Positions 29,434-38,049 of a stretch of 64,000 nucleotides of DNA are shown piece after piece. Source of the DNA: Roseiarcus sp963709185 (GTDB taxonomy: Bacteria > Pseudomonadota > Alphaproteobacteria > Rhizobiales > Beijerinckiaceae); assembly GCA_963709185.1 (NCBI GenBank), contig CAVPVQ010000022.1:248001-312000 (forward strand), in the 5' to 3' direction. The notes under the pieces were generated by a model, which was not told where the DNA came from, ran no database searches, and saw only the letters and a list, made by a program, of their open reading frames with translations. A program made the position numbers and the translations under genes. Positions within the stretch are counted from its first letter, which is position 1. Each line of letters opens with the position of its first letter.

Positions 29434-30580
29434 CTATCGCGTCAGCACCTGCTGAATTGCGTCAAGCCGCGACGCGTCGCCGGCCGCATCGCCGCGCCGA
29501 AAGCTTGGAACGAGCGCGCCGAACCCTTCCGCGCATTCATTCCAGGCGTAGACGAGGACCGTATTGGCCGGGGAGGCCGATTGATGGCCTTCCGTCCACG
29601 CGATCGCCTGCTCCAGGTGCCGGGCGATCTGCGCCGGCGTCGCGCGCTCGTAATATGCGTAGTATCTGTCGAGCCGCGCCGCCTCCGGCAGATTTGAGTG
29701 GTCCCAGTACGGAGGGTTCTCGATCAATGGCCGCTGGTCCCATCCGGTCATCGCCGTGGGAATCATCGCCATGCCGCTGCGGGCCAATTCGTCCCACCGC
29801 TTCTCTGCGTCTTCGGTGAGCATCTGATACGTGGACTGATCCGGATGTCCGGCGATCGCATAGGCGCCAATGGCGTCGCACCCGATCGAGCGGGCCAAGG
29901 CGACGTCTTTCCCCAGAAGGACGATATAGGGATCGCCGAGTCCTCGCGATTGCGCTTCGGACCGCATGAAGGTCACGAGGTCGGCGACCCCCTGGGCGCC
30001 GCGCCACTCGGCCTCGATCTGCTCTTTGGTAGTCGACCACAGATAGTAGAGCGGTCGAACTCTCCAGAACGCGTATGTAGCCTTCCTCTTTCATCATCGC
30101 GAGTTCGTGCGCCGTTCTCTGCGAAATCCGTCCAGGGGATCCGCCGTTGGCGATGCTGCCGATCATGCAAAACCCGAGCTCGCGCCGCCGCGCGCTGGAA
30201 AGATAGAGATCGAGCGCGTTGGTCATCGGATCGTCCGCCGCGTAGCCCATGAACGCCCAGTAATCCAGGCCGGCGCGCGACGCCGCGGCGATCTCGCGAT
30301 CGATGACGGCCTGCAAATCCCCGTCGATGCGCACGCTGTCCGCCCCGGTCTCTCGTCCGAAGAACGGCATCCTGTCGTGATAGCGCGCCGGGCCGAGCGC
30401 CGCCTCCACCGCACGCGCGACTTTGCCGTCGGTCGGGTCATACCAAGCGTCCCAACGGATCGCGCCGACGCTTGGACGACTTGTGCGCGATCGCGCAAAA
30501 CTCGGCGCGAAGGCGGCGGCGGCGCAACCGCTCAGAATCTGAAGCAGGCCGCGGCGTGTCGGTAATGCTCGAAGGCGCAT
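29434..30580 (-). CDS. WbsX/GH99-like exported protein (frameshift near 30058)
   Basis: About 380 residues resembling the GH99-like WbsX group found in glycan loci. The ATG at 30580 opens an N-terminus with TRRGLLQILSGCAAAAFA, which looks like a Tat and/or lipoprotein signal. IRWDAWYDPTDGKVARAVEA begins the mature domain, and YAWNECAEGFGALVPSF near the end matches the conserved Trp-Asn-Glu region. The frame changes near 30058: one surplus base in GAGAGTTCGACC joins EGYIRVLE to RPLYYLWSTTKEQIEAEW. Probably a sequencing indel. It is the last gene of a minus-strand trio with two methyltransferases, which suggests glycan assembly or trimming. The reaction is unproven. Confidence 0.65.
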
Positions 30581-30663
30581 GGCGTCAAACCTGGCGCCTT
30601 GCGGCGCATTCGGAGCTGTTTGTCGATGCGGCGCTCGATCGGGGACCGTCGCCACGACCCTTG

Positions 30664-31428
30664 CTACAACTCGGGGATCGGCCGCTTGGCGCCGATCAGC
30701 ACTTCGGTGAAGTCTCCGGCTATCCCCTGGTCCATGTCCTCGACCCGCTGCAGAAGAAACGACAGGCCGGAATGATGCTGCAGATACGCGCAAATGTCGT
30801 AGCCCCAGTCCACCGTCACCAAGGCTCCGTCCGAACTGATCGGATTGCCATGAAATTGAGGCTCGAGGATGTTGACAATTTTTCCGCTGGTCGATCGGGC
30901 GCGCCGCCGCGATGGATTCGAGCGCATGACGATCGGCACCGTCAGCAGCGTCGCTCCGCCGGGCCGCAAGGTCCTTGCGATCTCCTTTATCGCGAGGTCC
31001 GGCCTGAAGATGTGCTCGAAAACGTCTTGCGTGACGACGAGATCAAATTGACCGTCGCGAAAGGTCTGGCGCTCCAGGTCTTCGACAACATACTTCTTGC
31101 AGGGCAGCTTCGTTGCTTCGACGACGGTTCCCGGCGCCTTGTCCGGCTCGAATTGCGAGGCCACGTAGTGTGCGCATTCGTGGGCGAGCCGGCGACTGAC
31201 GATGTCCCATCCCGGCGAACTCTCGTGTATCGATAGCGAACGCCATTGAGGGTAGTGTCGGGACAGGGCGTACATGATCGCACGATTCCTGGGAGCGGAA
31301 TTGCACCGGGCGCAGCGAAGCGTATTGCGAAAATACGGGCCGCTCGCCTTGAAGACGGTGGCCTGGTCGCAGGCGGGACAATAGCCGGCGCGCTCGAAAT
31401 GATAGGCGGCGCTTTGGGCCTCGGACAT
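30664..31428 (-). CDS. class I SAM-dependent methyltransferase with N-terminal zinc-binding domain
   Basis: A 254-residue protein. Four N-terminal cysteines (YCPACDQ and CARCNS) form a probable zinc ribbon. The methyltransferase domain follows: FDLVVTQDVFEHIFRPDLAI is motif II-III and IARTLRPGGATLLTVPI the post-motif region; motif I is divergent (SIHESSPGWDIVSRRLA). Proteins of this form are common in O-antigen and capsule loci, where they methylate sugars, but the acceptor here is unknown. It is 83 bases from the WbsX-like gene and 95 from the next methyltransferase, all on the minus strand. Confidence 0.75.
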   Translation of the reverse strand: MSEAQSAAYHFERAGYCPACDQATVFKASGPYFRNTLRCARCNSAPRNRAIMYALSRHYPQWRSLSIHESSPGWDIVSRRLAHECAHYVASQFEPDKAPGTVVEATKLPCKKYVVEDLERQTFRDGQFDLVVTQDVFEHIFRPDLAIKEIARTLRPGGATLLTVPIVMRSNPSRRRARSTSGKIVNILEPQFHGNPISSDGALVTVDWGYDICAYLQHHSGLSFLLQRVEDMDQGIAGDFTEVLIGAKRPIPEL

Positions 31429-31523
31429 CAGGCGTTTCCTTTCGAAGTCGCGGCGCCTGGCGGCGCTCCGGCCGCTGCGGGAAATGGATCGCCTTTTTGG
31501 AACAAGCCGTGGGGTCCGGGCTC

Positions 31524-32423
31524 CTAGTTGGCGGCGCGACGCAACAGGAAGACGTCCTGCGAGAGGGACGAATCGTCGAAGCCGACAACCGTCAACGGCA
31601 GTCCTTCCTCGACAATCATCTGACGAAGGGCGCGCTCTCCGAAAAACGCCTCGCCGTAGATCTTGGAGGCTGTAAAGGCGAACCAGACGAATTCGCCGCG
31701 CTCGTAGGCGGCGATTCGCTCGGGCAGATCGCCGGCTCCTTCAATGCACTTCTTTGAATACCAATGGAGGTCCTTGCCCTCCTTGAGGTCCTCTTGGTCC
31801 TTCTGAAGCCGGTGGAGGAACCGCGATCCCCATGTCGTAAAAACTCCCGTCCCGCCCGGTCTCAAGACTTCCGATATCTCTCTGAGCCATTGCCGAAGCG
31901 AAGAATTGGAAAGGTGGGAAAAAATCGACCACCCGACGACCATGTCGAACCAGCTCTTGGGGATAGAACCGTCTGGCGTGAATCCTCCAGAAAGAACCGA
32001 GACGTAGGGATTCAAGGAGCGGGCGACCGTCGCGAGCAGCAGATTCGGTTCGAAACCGAACATCTTGTCGAGGTCGAAATCCCTCAGGAATGGCCGCGTC
32101 ATTCGCCCCCAACCGCATCCAAAGTCGAGAAACCGAGGCGACGCAACAGCGCCCAGATCGACCTTCGACTTTATGAAACTATAGAAGCTGAACGCACCCC
32201 CGATCGACATCTGCCACGACGACGATCCGTGAATTGATAATTGTAGCTGTTGGTCAGGGATGGTCGGAAATTCTATTCCGGAAATATTTGTTCCGTTTTC
32301 CGTGGAAAGCCAAACAGCTCTCCACTCGTCGTCCGATAGGGACGAGAATTTGTCGCGAAAAACGTTGGGGCTTTCCAGCAGGTTCTGATCGTATTCGATC
32401 TTCGGCTTGGTGACGGAGTACAT
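31524..32423 (-). CDS. class I SAM-dependent methyltransferase
   Basis: A 299-residue methyltransferase. The ATG at 32423 follows GAGGTGGG; the in-frame reading up to 32690 is rejected as low-complexity. Motif I is FLDFGCGWGRMTRPFLRDFD (residues ~97-116), and FDMVVGWSIFSHLSNSSLRQ and EVLRPGGTGVFTTWG follow. It shows no membrane segment or signal. First gene of the trio with the zinc-ribbon methyltransferase and the WbsX-like protein. A glycan or lipid acceptor is likely from context only. Confidence 0.78.
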   Translation of the reverse strand: MYSVTKPKIEYDQNLLESPNVFRDKFSSLSDDEWRAVWLSTENGTNISGIEFPTIPDQQLQLSIHGSSSWQMSIGGAFSFYSFIKSKVDLGAVASPRFLDFGCGWGRMTRPFLRDFDLDKMFGFEPNLLLATVARSLNPYVSVLSGGFTPDGSIPKSWFDMVVGWSIFSHLSNSSLRQWLREISEVLRPGGTGVFTTWGSRFLHRLQKDQEDLKEGKDLHWYSKKCIEGAGDLPERIAAYERGEFVWFAFTASKIYGEAFFGERALRQMIVEEGLPLTVVGFDDSSLSQDVFLLRRAAN

Positions 32424-32894
32424 GCCCACCTCTATCTGGCTGCGCGGCCGCTCCCGCCTCCCGATGGATCGATAGCCGCGAGAGCGGACGCAGCTCGGGG
32501 CCCTCGGAAGGTCCGCGGCGCTCGCGTTTCCTTCGGAGCGCGGCATATTTCCGCCGCGCCTCGCGTCTCGACCCCTTCGGAGGCCGCAGCGGACTGTCTC
32601 GAATCTCCCGATCGGAATCCAGAATTTGCATCTGCGTTGATATCCGCTCTCGCGGATGCTCGCCCCTTTCCCATGCGTGAGCCAAGGCAATTCAAACGCG
32701 CTGGTTAAGCGGGAATTGCGCGAACGTGTCGCTTTTTATCGCCGCCGTGCGCGCCCGGCCCTCGGCGACCGCCTTCGCGATTGGCGCGACGCCAGCAATT
32801 CCGCAAATCGCGCGCTGGACTCAACGCCCCCTTCGCTGTCATGTTTGGTCGCGCAACAGCGCAGGGGAGCCTGCGCCCACCGAGGCGAAACCTC
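32424..32894. other. divergent spacer without recognisable genes
   Basis: A 471-base gap between the methyltransferase trio (minus) and an exported protein gene (plus). It must contain promoters for both. Open frames exist on both strands, but none has a ribosome binding site or protein-like composition. Confidence 0.4.
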
Positions 32895-33639
32895 ATGCGT
32901 CGGTTGTTCGTCGGAGCCTTCGCATCGACCTTCCTGCTTGCGGCGGGGAGCGCTGGGCGCCGCCTGCTACGATCTGTCGAAATCAGAGCCGCACAGCCTC
33001 ACCGGGCTGCTTTCGCAACGCATCTTTCCGGGGCCGCCGGGGTTCCAGGACGTGCGCAAGGGCGACACGCCGGAGCCGGGCTACCTCCTGCAACTGCCCG
33101 AGGCGATCTGCCTCACCGGCGACGAGTTCGCCGACCCCGCCAACATGTTTTCTGAAGTGCAACTCGTCGAAACCGACAAGACGGCGAGCGCGATGCGGGC
33201 GCTGGCGGACCACAACGTGACGGTCGAACTGACGCAGCCGATAGCGGCGATGACCGGCCACCATCATCGCCCGCTGGTCGCCTGGGTGACCAACATCGTC
33301 GCCGCCGACGACCCGACGGCCGAATATGGAACCGCGGCGACCACGGTGCGCGCGTTCTACGACGCGCTCGCCGCCGGCAATGGCGGGGAGGCGGCCGACT
33401 TCATCGCGCCGGAGCGACGAAGGGGAGCGTTTTCGCCAGACGAGATGACCCGTTTCTATGGCGGCCTCGTCGCACCGCTCAAATTGCTGAGCCTCGAGCC
33501 GAGCGGCCCCGACGCCTATCTCGTGCGCTATCAGTTCGCCAGCCGCGCCCGCGCGTGCAACGGGCGGGCGATCGTGAAGACGGTCAATCGCGGCGGGTCG
33601 AATCTGATCGCCAGCATCCACGCGCTCGACGGCTGCTGA
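32895..33639 (+). CDS. exported protein with DUF4431-like and NTF2-like regions (frameshift near 32955)
   Basis: About 248 residues. The ATG at 32895 opens a signal peptide (RRLFVGAFASTFLLAAGSA). The rest, from GAACYDLSKSEPHSLTGLLS, is one base out of frame; the join lies in GCGCTGGGCGCCGCC near 32945-32965, so an indel is likely. The middle (ICLTGDEFADPANMFSEVQL, then TGHHHRPLVAWVTNIVA) resembles DUF4431. The last 100 residues (AATTVRAFYDALAAGNGGEA) look like an NTF2-type domain. The role is unknown. It is 39 bases before the trehalase gene, so the two may be co-transcribed. Confidence 0.6.
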
Positions 33640-33678
33640 GCGGGTCGTCTCGAACGCGTCGACGCAGGAGGCCTGACC

Positions 33679-35283
33679 ATGCGGATCGGCATCGCGCTTG
33701 TCGGCGCGGCGCTTCTGATGGGGACCCCGCAGCCGGCGCGGGATCTTCCCGCTCCGCCGCGGGTCCTGTTCGCCGACCTCTACGCGGACGTCGAGTTGCA
33801 GGGCGTGTTTCCCGACAGCAAGGAATTCGCCGATGCGACGGCGAAATCGCCGCCGGGTGACATCGTCGCGCAGTACCACGCGCAAAAGCCTCTGGCGGCC
33901 GACGCTCTGAGGCGATTCGTCGAGGAGCATTTCGATCTGCCTGTCGCCGCTGCGCCGCCGGCCGTCGCTCCCTTGCCGGAGCCGATCCGCGCACACATCG
34001 ACGCGCTGTGGGATCGCCTGACGCGCGATACGCCGGCGGCGCCGCTCTATTCCTCGCTGCTGCCGCTGCCGCGCCCCTATGTCGTTCCCGGTGGCCGCTT
34101 TCGCGAACTCTATTACTGGGATTCCTATTTCACGATGCTGGGCCTCGCCCAGAGCGGCCGCGCCGATCTGGTGGGCGACATGGTCGAGAACTTCGCCCAG
34201 CTCATCGACGCCTATGGCCATGTGCCCAACGGAACGCGCTCCTACTATCTCAGCCGCTCGCAGCCGCCGTTCTTCTTTGCGATGGTCGGGTTGCTGTCGC
34301 CGGCCGATCCGGCCGCGGCGTTCGCGCGCTATCTGCCGCAACTGAAGGCGGAAGAGGCGTTCTGGATGGCGGGCGTGCAGGGGCTCGCGGCGGGTGGCGT
34401 GCATCGCCGCGCCGTCGCGCTGGACGACGGGTCGATCCTCAATCGCTATTGGGACGACAGCGATGCGCCGCGCGACGAATCCTATCGTGAGGATGTCACG
34501 CAGGCGCGGGCGACGCCGCGCGAGCCGTCGCGGACCTATCGCGAGATCCGCGCGGCGGCCGAGAGCGGATGGGATTTCAGCTCGCGATGGTTCGCCGACG
34601 CGCGCAATCTCGCGACGATCGACACGACCGAGATCATTCCGGTCGACCTCAACGCATTGCTGTACGGACTGGAGAACGCGATCGGCGCCGGATGCGCGCG
34701 GGCGGGCGACCGCGATTGCGCCGCCGACTACGCCCGTCGCGCCGCCGCCCGCCGCGCGGCGATCGACCGCGTTCTCTGGGACGCCTCGCGCGGCGTCTAT
34801 CTCGACTATCGCTGGACAGCGAGGCGCCGCATCGACGGGATCAGCGCCGCCACCCTGTATCCGCTGTTCACTGAAGCTGCGAGCGCGGCGCAAGCGGCTT
34901 CGGTCGCGCAGGCGGCCGAGAAAGAACTGCTGAAGACCGGCGGGATCGTCGCGACGCCGCTCGCCACCGGCCAGCAATGGGACGCGCCCAACGGTTGGGC
35001 GCCGCTCCAGTGGATCGCCGTGGCGGGCCTGACGCGCTACGGCCAGGGCCGGCTCGCCGAGAGAATCGCGTGCCGTTGGATGGTCAATGTCGCGCGGGTT
35101 TATCGCCAGACCGGCAAGCTGCTCGAAAAATACGACGTGATCGCCGCCGATCGGCCGGGCGGCGGCGGCGAATATCCGACCCAGGACGGCTTCGGCTGGA
35201 CCAACGGCGTGACCCGCAGGCTGATGGCGCTCTATCCGGCCGACGCCGATCTTGCGAGCCCCGATCAGTGCTCCGGCGGCTGA
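33679..35283 (+). CDS. treA: periplasmic alpha,alpha-trehalase (GH37)
   Basis: A 534-residue exported enzyme that splits trehalose into two glucose molecules. A short signal peptide covers residues 1-20. The trehalase signatures are intact: PGGRFRELYYWDSYF (residues ~137-151) and QWDAPNGWAP (~433-442). The catalytic Asp in the region SGWDFSSRW and the C-terminal GGGGEYPTQDGFGWTNGV are also present. Typical length. It would let the cell use external trehalose or recycle its own osmolyte. Preceded by AGGAGG. Confidence 0.94.
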   Translation: MRIGIALVGAALLMGTPQPARDLPAPPRVLFADLYADVELQGVFPDSKEFADATAKSPPGDIVAQYHAQKPLAADALRRFVEEHFDLPVAAAPPAVAPLPEPIRAHIDALWDRLTRDTPAAPLYSSLLPLPRPYVVPGGRFRELYYWDSYFTMLGLAQSGRADLVGDMVENFAQLIDAYGHVPNGTRSYYLSRSQPPFFFAMVGLLSPADPAAAFARYLPQLKAEEAFWMAGVQGLAAGGVHRRAVALDDGSILNRYWDDSDAPRDESYREDVTQARATPREPSRTYREIRAAAESGWDFSSRWFADARNLATIDTTEIIPVDLNALLYGLENAIGAGCARAGDRDCAADYARRAAARRAAIDRVLWDASRGVYLDYRWTARRRIDGISAATLYPLFTEAASAAQAASVAQAAEKELLKTGGIVATPLATGQQWDAPNGWAPLQWIAVAGLTRYGQGRLAERIACRWMVNVARVYRQTGKLLEKYDVIAADRPGGGGEYPTQDGFGWTNGVTRRLMALYPADADLASPDQCSGG

Positions 35284-35343
35284 CGCGGGGCCGGCGCCGC
35301 GCGTCTTGCGGCGCCGGCCTTCGAGCGAGCGAACGAGCTCACG

Positions 35344-35667
35344 TCACAGGCACATCAGCGGATTGACCAGCACCCAGTACGGATTGCAGGGGTAGCCGTA
35401 GTATCCGCCGTATCCGCCATAGCCGCGATAGCCGCCATAACCGCCGTATCCACGACCGAAGCCGGCGCCGAAATGGCGCCCGGCGAAACCGCCGCGGAAG
35501 CCGCCGAAATGGTTGCCGGCGAAACCGCCGTGGAAGCCCCCGCCGTGGAACCCGCCGCCGTGAAACGCGACGGCGGCGGAGGCCGGCGTTGCGGCGCCAA
35601 CTGTCGCCAACGCAAGGCCCGTGGCCGTCACGATGCCGGCGACCGTGTTCCTGATCGATGCGCGCAT
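35344..35667 (-). CDS. exported Gly/His/Tyr-rich low-complexity protein
   Basis: A 107-residue protein with a clear signal peptide ending TPASA. The mature part begins with FHGGGFHGG-type repeats and continues with GYGGYGGYRGYGG-type repeats, ending in a Cys-containing hydrophobic tail (NPYWVLVNPLMCL). Such small secreted Gly-rich proteins are frequent in Rhizobiales. The His-rich half could bind metal ions, but no function is established. It is divergent from a second Gly-rich exported protein across an AT-rich spacer. Confidence 0.75.
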   Translation of the reverse strand: MRASIRNTVAGIVTATGLALATVGAATPASAAVAFHGGGFHGGGFHGGFAGNHFGGFRGGFAGRHFGAGFGRGYGGYGGYRGYGGYGGYYGYPCNPYWVLVNPLMCL

Positions 35668-36037
35668 AACGAACTCCCTGGTGAAGCAGTGCGCCGACCG
35701 CCGGCGCGCTGTGCGTATTCACGCCTTACCAAGAGACGTAGTCAGCGCTTTTGTGAGCAAAAGTGGAATGTCGAAAAATAAAGAAAATTTAATAGAAGTC
35801 GTTCGCCGTTGAGCGCACCCAGACCGTACTAAATTATAATTTAGCCGCCGCGATTTTTGTGGTCCGCGAGCCCAGAGATATTCGAAGAACCGCTCAACAA
35901 GGGCGGCGAATGGCGTCGCCATCTTTCCGCCGCGCCGGCGGCGCTGCGACCGCGAAGCCGCGCAACGCGCTTCTCTTCATCGCCTGTTCATTTGGCCTGT
36001 GCATAATTTTGCGCGCTGGGGCAACGCGGAGAAACCT
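35668..36037. promoter_or_regulatory. AT-rich divergent spacer with a 16-base palindrome
   Basis: This 370-base spacer between two divergent Gly-rich exported protein genes is strikingly AT-rich against the GC-rich surroundings, mainly at 35750-35850. It contains the perfect palindrome CTAAATTATAATTTAG at 35829-35844, which could be an operator or part of a promoter. No gene was found. Confidence 0.5.
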
Positions 36038-36454
36038 ATGTCGTTGCGAAGTTTAGCAAGCCGTTCGATCGCCGCGGCCGCCGCCGCATCCATGCTCGCG
36101 ATGTCGTTGAGTCCGGCTTCCGCCCTCACCATCGCCGGGCCCTCCCTGGCGCAATCCGTCTCGTCCGCCCAGGTCGACAAGGTCTGGTGGCGTGGTGGAT
36201 GGGGCGGGGGTTGGCGCGGCGGCTGGGGCTGGCGCGGTGGCTGGGGATATCGCGGCTGGGGCTGGCGCGGCTATGGATGGGGACCGGCGGCGGTCGTCGG
36301 CGGCGTCACCGCGGGCGCGGTCGTCGGTACGGCGATTGCCGGACCAGGCTACTACGGGCCCGGCTATTACGGCGGCTACTACGCCCCCTATGGGCCCTGC
36401 TGGCAGTGGGCCGCGGGCGCCTATGGCAAATATGAATGGCGCCGCGTTTGCTGA
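36038..36454 (+). CDS. exported Trp/Gly/Tyr-rich protein
   Basis: A 138-residue protein. The ATG at 36038 opens a signal peptide (SIAAAAAASMLAMSLSPASA). The mature part carries WRGGWGGGWRGGWGWRGG repeats and a hydrophobic glycine-zipper-like segment (AAVVGGVTAGAVVGTAIAG), which could insert in a membrane. It ends with a Tyr/Gly tract and two cysteines (PCWQWAAG and RRVC). The layout resembles small exported BA14K/RcnB-like hypothetical proteins of Rhizobiales. The function is unknown. It is divergent from a similar Gly-rich gene. Confidence 0.75.
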   Translation: MSLRSLASRSIAAAAAASMLAMSLSPASALTIAGPSLAQSVSSAQVDKVWWRGGWGGGWRGGWGWRGGWGYRGWGWRGYGWGPAAVVGGVTAGAVVGTAIAGPGYYGPGYYGGYYAPYGPCWQWAAGAYGKYEWRRVC

Positions 36455-36500
36455 ACGCATAGATCGCCAGAGACGCGCGCCGGCGCGCTTGCCGGCGACC

Positions 36501-36519
36501 GGCGCCCCGCTGGGGCGCC
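36501..36519. terminator. candidate bidirectional hairpin between convergent genes
   Basis: A perfect 8-base stem GGCGCCCC/GGGGCGCC with a 3-base loop lies exactly between the ends of the Gly-rich gene (36454) and the LigD polymerase gene (36520). No strong U-tract is present. Confidence 0.5.
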
Positions 36520-37419
36520 TCACCCGGCGGGCAGCGCCTGCGCGATCTCGTCATAGCCCGCCCAGGCTTCGGCGCCGCGGCGGGCGAGTCGCGTCGGCAT
36601 CGTGCGAACGGTGAACGCGCGCGGATCAAGCTTGGACGTCACCTCCGCCCAGGCGAGCGGCGCGGCGACCGTGGCGCCCTCGCGGGCGCGCGGCGAATAG
36701 GAGGCGACCGCCGTCGCGCCGAGCCCGTTGCGCAGCCAATCAATGAGGATGCGGCCCCGCCGCGCCTCCTTCGACACCGTCGCGACGAAACGTTGCGGGG
36801 CCTCGCGCGACAGCGCCTCCGCCATCCCCTTGGAAAACGTCCGCGCCTGCGCCCAGGTCGCCGGGCCCGAAAGCGGCGTCACGACATGCAGTCCATGCCC
36901 GCCGGTGGTCCGGCAGAACGACACGAGTTTCAGCGCGTCCAGCCGCTCGCGCAACAGCAGCGCGGCGTCGACGACATCGGCGTAGCCGACGCCTTCGCCG
37001 GGATCGAGATCGAACACGATGCGGTCGGGACGCGACGGATCGCGCTCGCTGGCGCCCCAGGCGTGCAGTTCGATCGCCGATATCTGGGCCATCGCGACGA
37101 GGCCCTCGCCATCGTCGATCGCCAGATAGGGTTCGCCCTCCGCGGTCCCGGCGCGGATCTGCCGGGGCAGGCCCTTGTGCCCGTGCTTCTGGAAGAATTG
37201 CGCGCCGCCGACGCCGCTGGGGCAGCGCAGGATCGCCAGTGGCCGGCCAGCGATTCCCGGCAGGGCGAGGGGGGCGATGGCGCGCCAATAGTCCGCGAGA
37301 TCCTGCTTCGTCACGCCCGGCCACAGTTCGCGCTCGGGATGGGTAAGGACGACTCCATCAGGCGCCGCCCGGAGCGGCGGCCGGCGATCGCCGGTCGGAC
37401 CCTGCCGTTTCGCGGTCAT
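36520..37419 (-). CDS. ligD: stand-alone LigD polymerase domain (archaeo-eukaryotic primase type)
   Basis: A 299-residue LigD POL-domain protein, which fills and extends ends during non-homologous end joining. Landmarks are LTHPERELWPGVTKQDLADY, RPLAILRCPSGVGGAQFFQK, the catalytic Asp-x-Asp in RIVFDLDPGEGVGYADVV, FCRTTGGHGLHVVTPL and the C-terminal LAWAEVTSKLDPRAFTVRT. The ATG at 37419 overlaps the stop of the phosphoesterase gene (ATGA). The usual central ATP-dependent ligase domain is absent, and no ku gene is nearby. It must work with a ligase encoded elsewhere. Confidence 0.92.
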   Translation of the reverse strand: MTAKRQGPTGDRRPPLRAAPDGVVLTHPERELWPGVTKQDLADYWRAIAPLALPGIAGRPLAILRCPSGVGGAQFFQKHGHKGLPRQIRAGTAEGEPYLAIDDGEGLVAMAQISAIELHAWGASERDPSRPDRIVFDLDPGEGVGYADVVDAALLLRERLDALKLVSFCRTTGGHGLHVVTPLSGPATWAQARTFSKGMAEALSREAPQRFVATVSKEARRGRILIDWLRNGLGATAVASYSPRAREGATVAAPLAWAEVTSKLDPRAFTVRTMPTRLARRGAEAWAGYDEIAQALPAG

Positions 37420-38018
37420 GGCGCGCGCCTTTCCGCTTCGAGCGCCACGGCGTCGGCCCCCGGACGCTCGAGGCCGTCGTGTTCCTTGATCAGCAGCCAG
37501 TTGTCGCCGCGCTGGCGCGGCCGCGGTTTCAACCGGACCAACACGAAGCCGCCAGTCAGGCGGGCTCCATGCAGCGTGAATTTCAGTTCGCCCCGATCGA
37601 GCGCGGCGACCGGGTCGTCGTCCGGCCGCCAGGCTCCTCGATCCCAGATCTCGACCGTCCCGGCTCCGTATTCGCCGGTCGGGATGCGGCCCTCGAACTT
37701 CGCGTAAGCCAGCGGATGGTCCTCGACCCGCACCGCGAGCCGCCGGTCGGCGGGGTCCATCGACGGGCCTTTCGGCACCGCCCAGCTCCACAGCACCCCG
37801 CCGTGTTCGAGACGGAAGTCCCAATGGAGACTGCGGGCGGCGTGTTTCTGCACGACAAATGCGAGATCGCTGGAGGCTTGGTTTTCCCCGTCTGGCGCAG
37901 GCTCCGGAGTTTTCGCGAAGTCGCGCTTCTTGCGATAGGCCGACAGCGCGCCGCCGGCCGCTTCGGCCACGGCGGCGCGGCGCTTCGCGGGCGTGCGGCT
38001 CTTGACGGGTTCGCGCAT
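37416..38018 (-). CDS. ligD: stand-alone LigD 3'-phosphoesterase domain
   Basis: A 200-residue LigD PE-domain protein that removes 3'-phosphate or ribonucleotide ends. The motifs FVVQKHAARSLHWDFRLEHG, LWSWAVPKGPSMDP, DHPLAYAKFEGRIPTGEYG and VEIWDRGAW include the conserved His, Asp, Arg and Glu residues. The ATG at 38018 follows GAGAG; a GTG two codons upstream is possible. Its stop overlaps the polymerase gene start, so the two domains are made as coupled separate proteins rather than one LigD chain. Confidence 0.92.
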   Translation of the reverse strand: MREPVKSRTPAKRRAAVAEAAGGALSAYRKKRDFAKTPEPAPDGENQASSDLAFVVQKHAARSLHWDFRLEHGGVLWSWAVPKGPSMDPADRRLAVRVEDHPLAYAKFEGRIPTGEYGAGTVEIWDRGAWRPDDDPVAALDRGELKFTLHGARLTGGFVLVRLKPRPRQRGDNWLLIKEHDGLERPGADAVALEAERRAP

Positions 38019-38049
38019 GCACACTCTCGCGTCAGGGAATCGGAGCCGT

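Noticed and set aside
36520..38022. Single 500-codon minus-strand frame covering both LigD genes
   Set aside because: Its N-terminal third is in the wrong frame relative to the phosphoesterase domain. The domain itself is encoded by the overlapping frame, and the ATGA overlap explains the arrangement.
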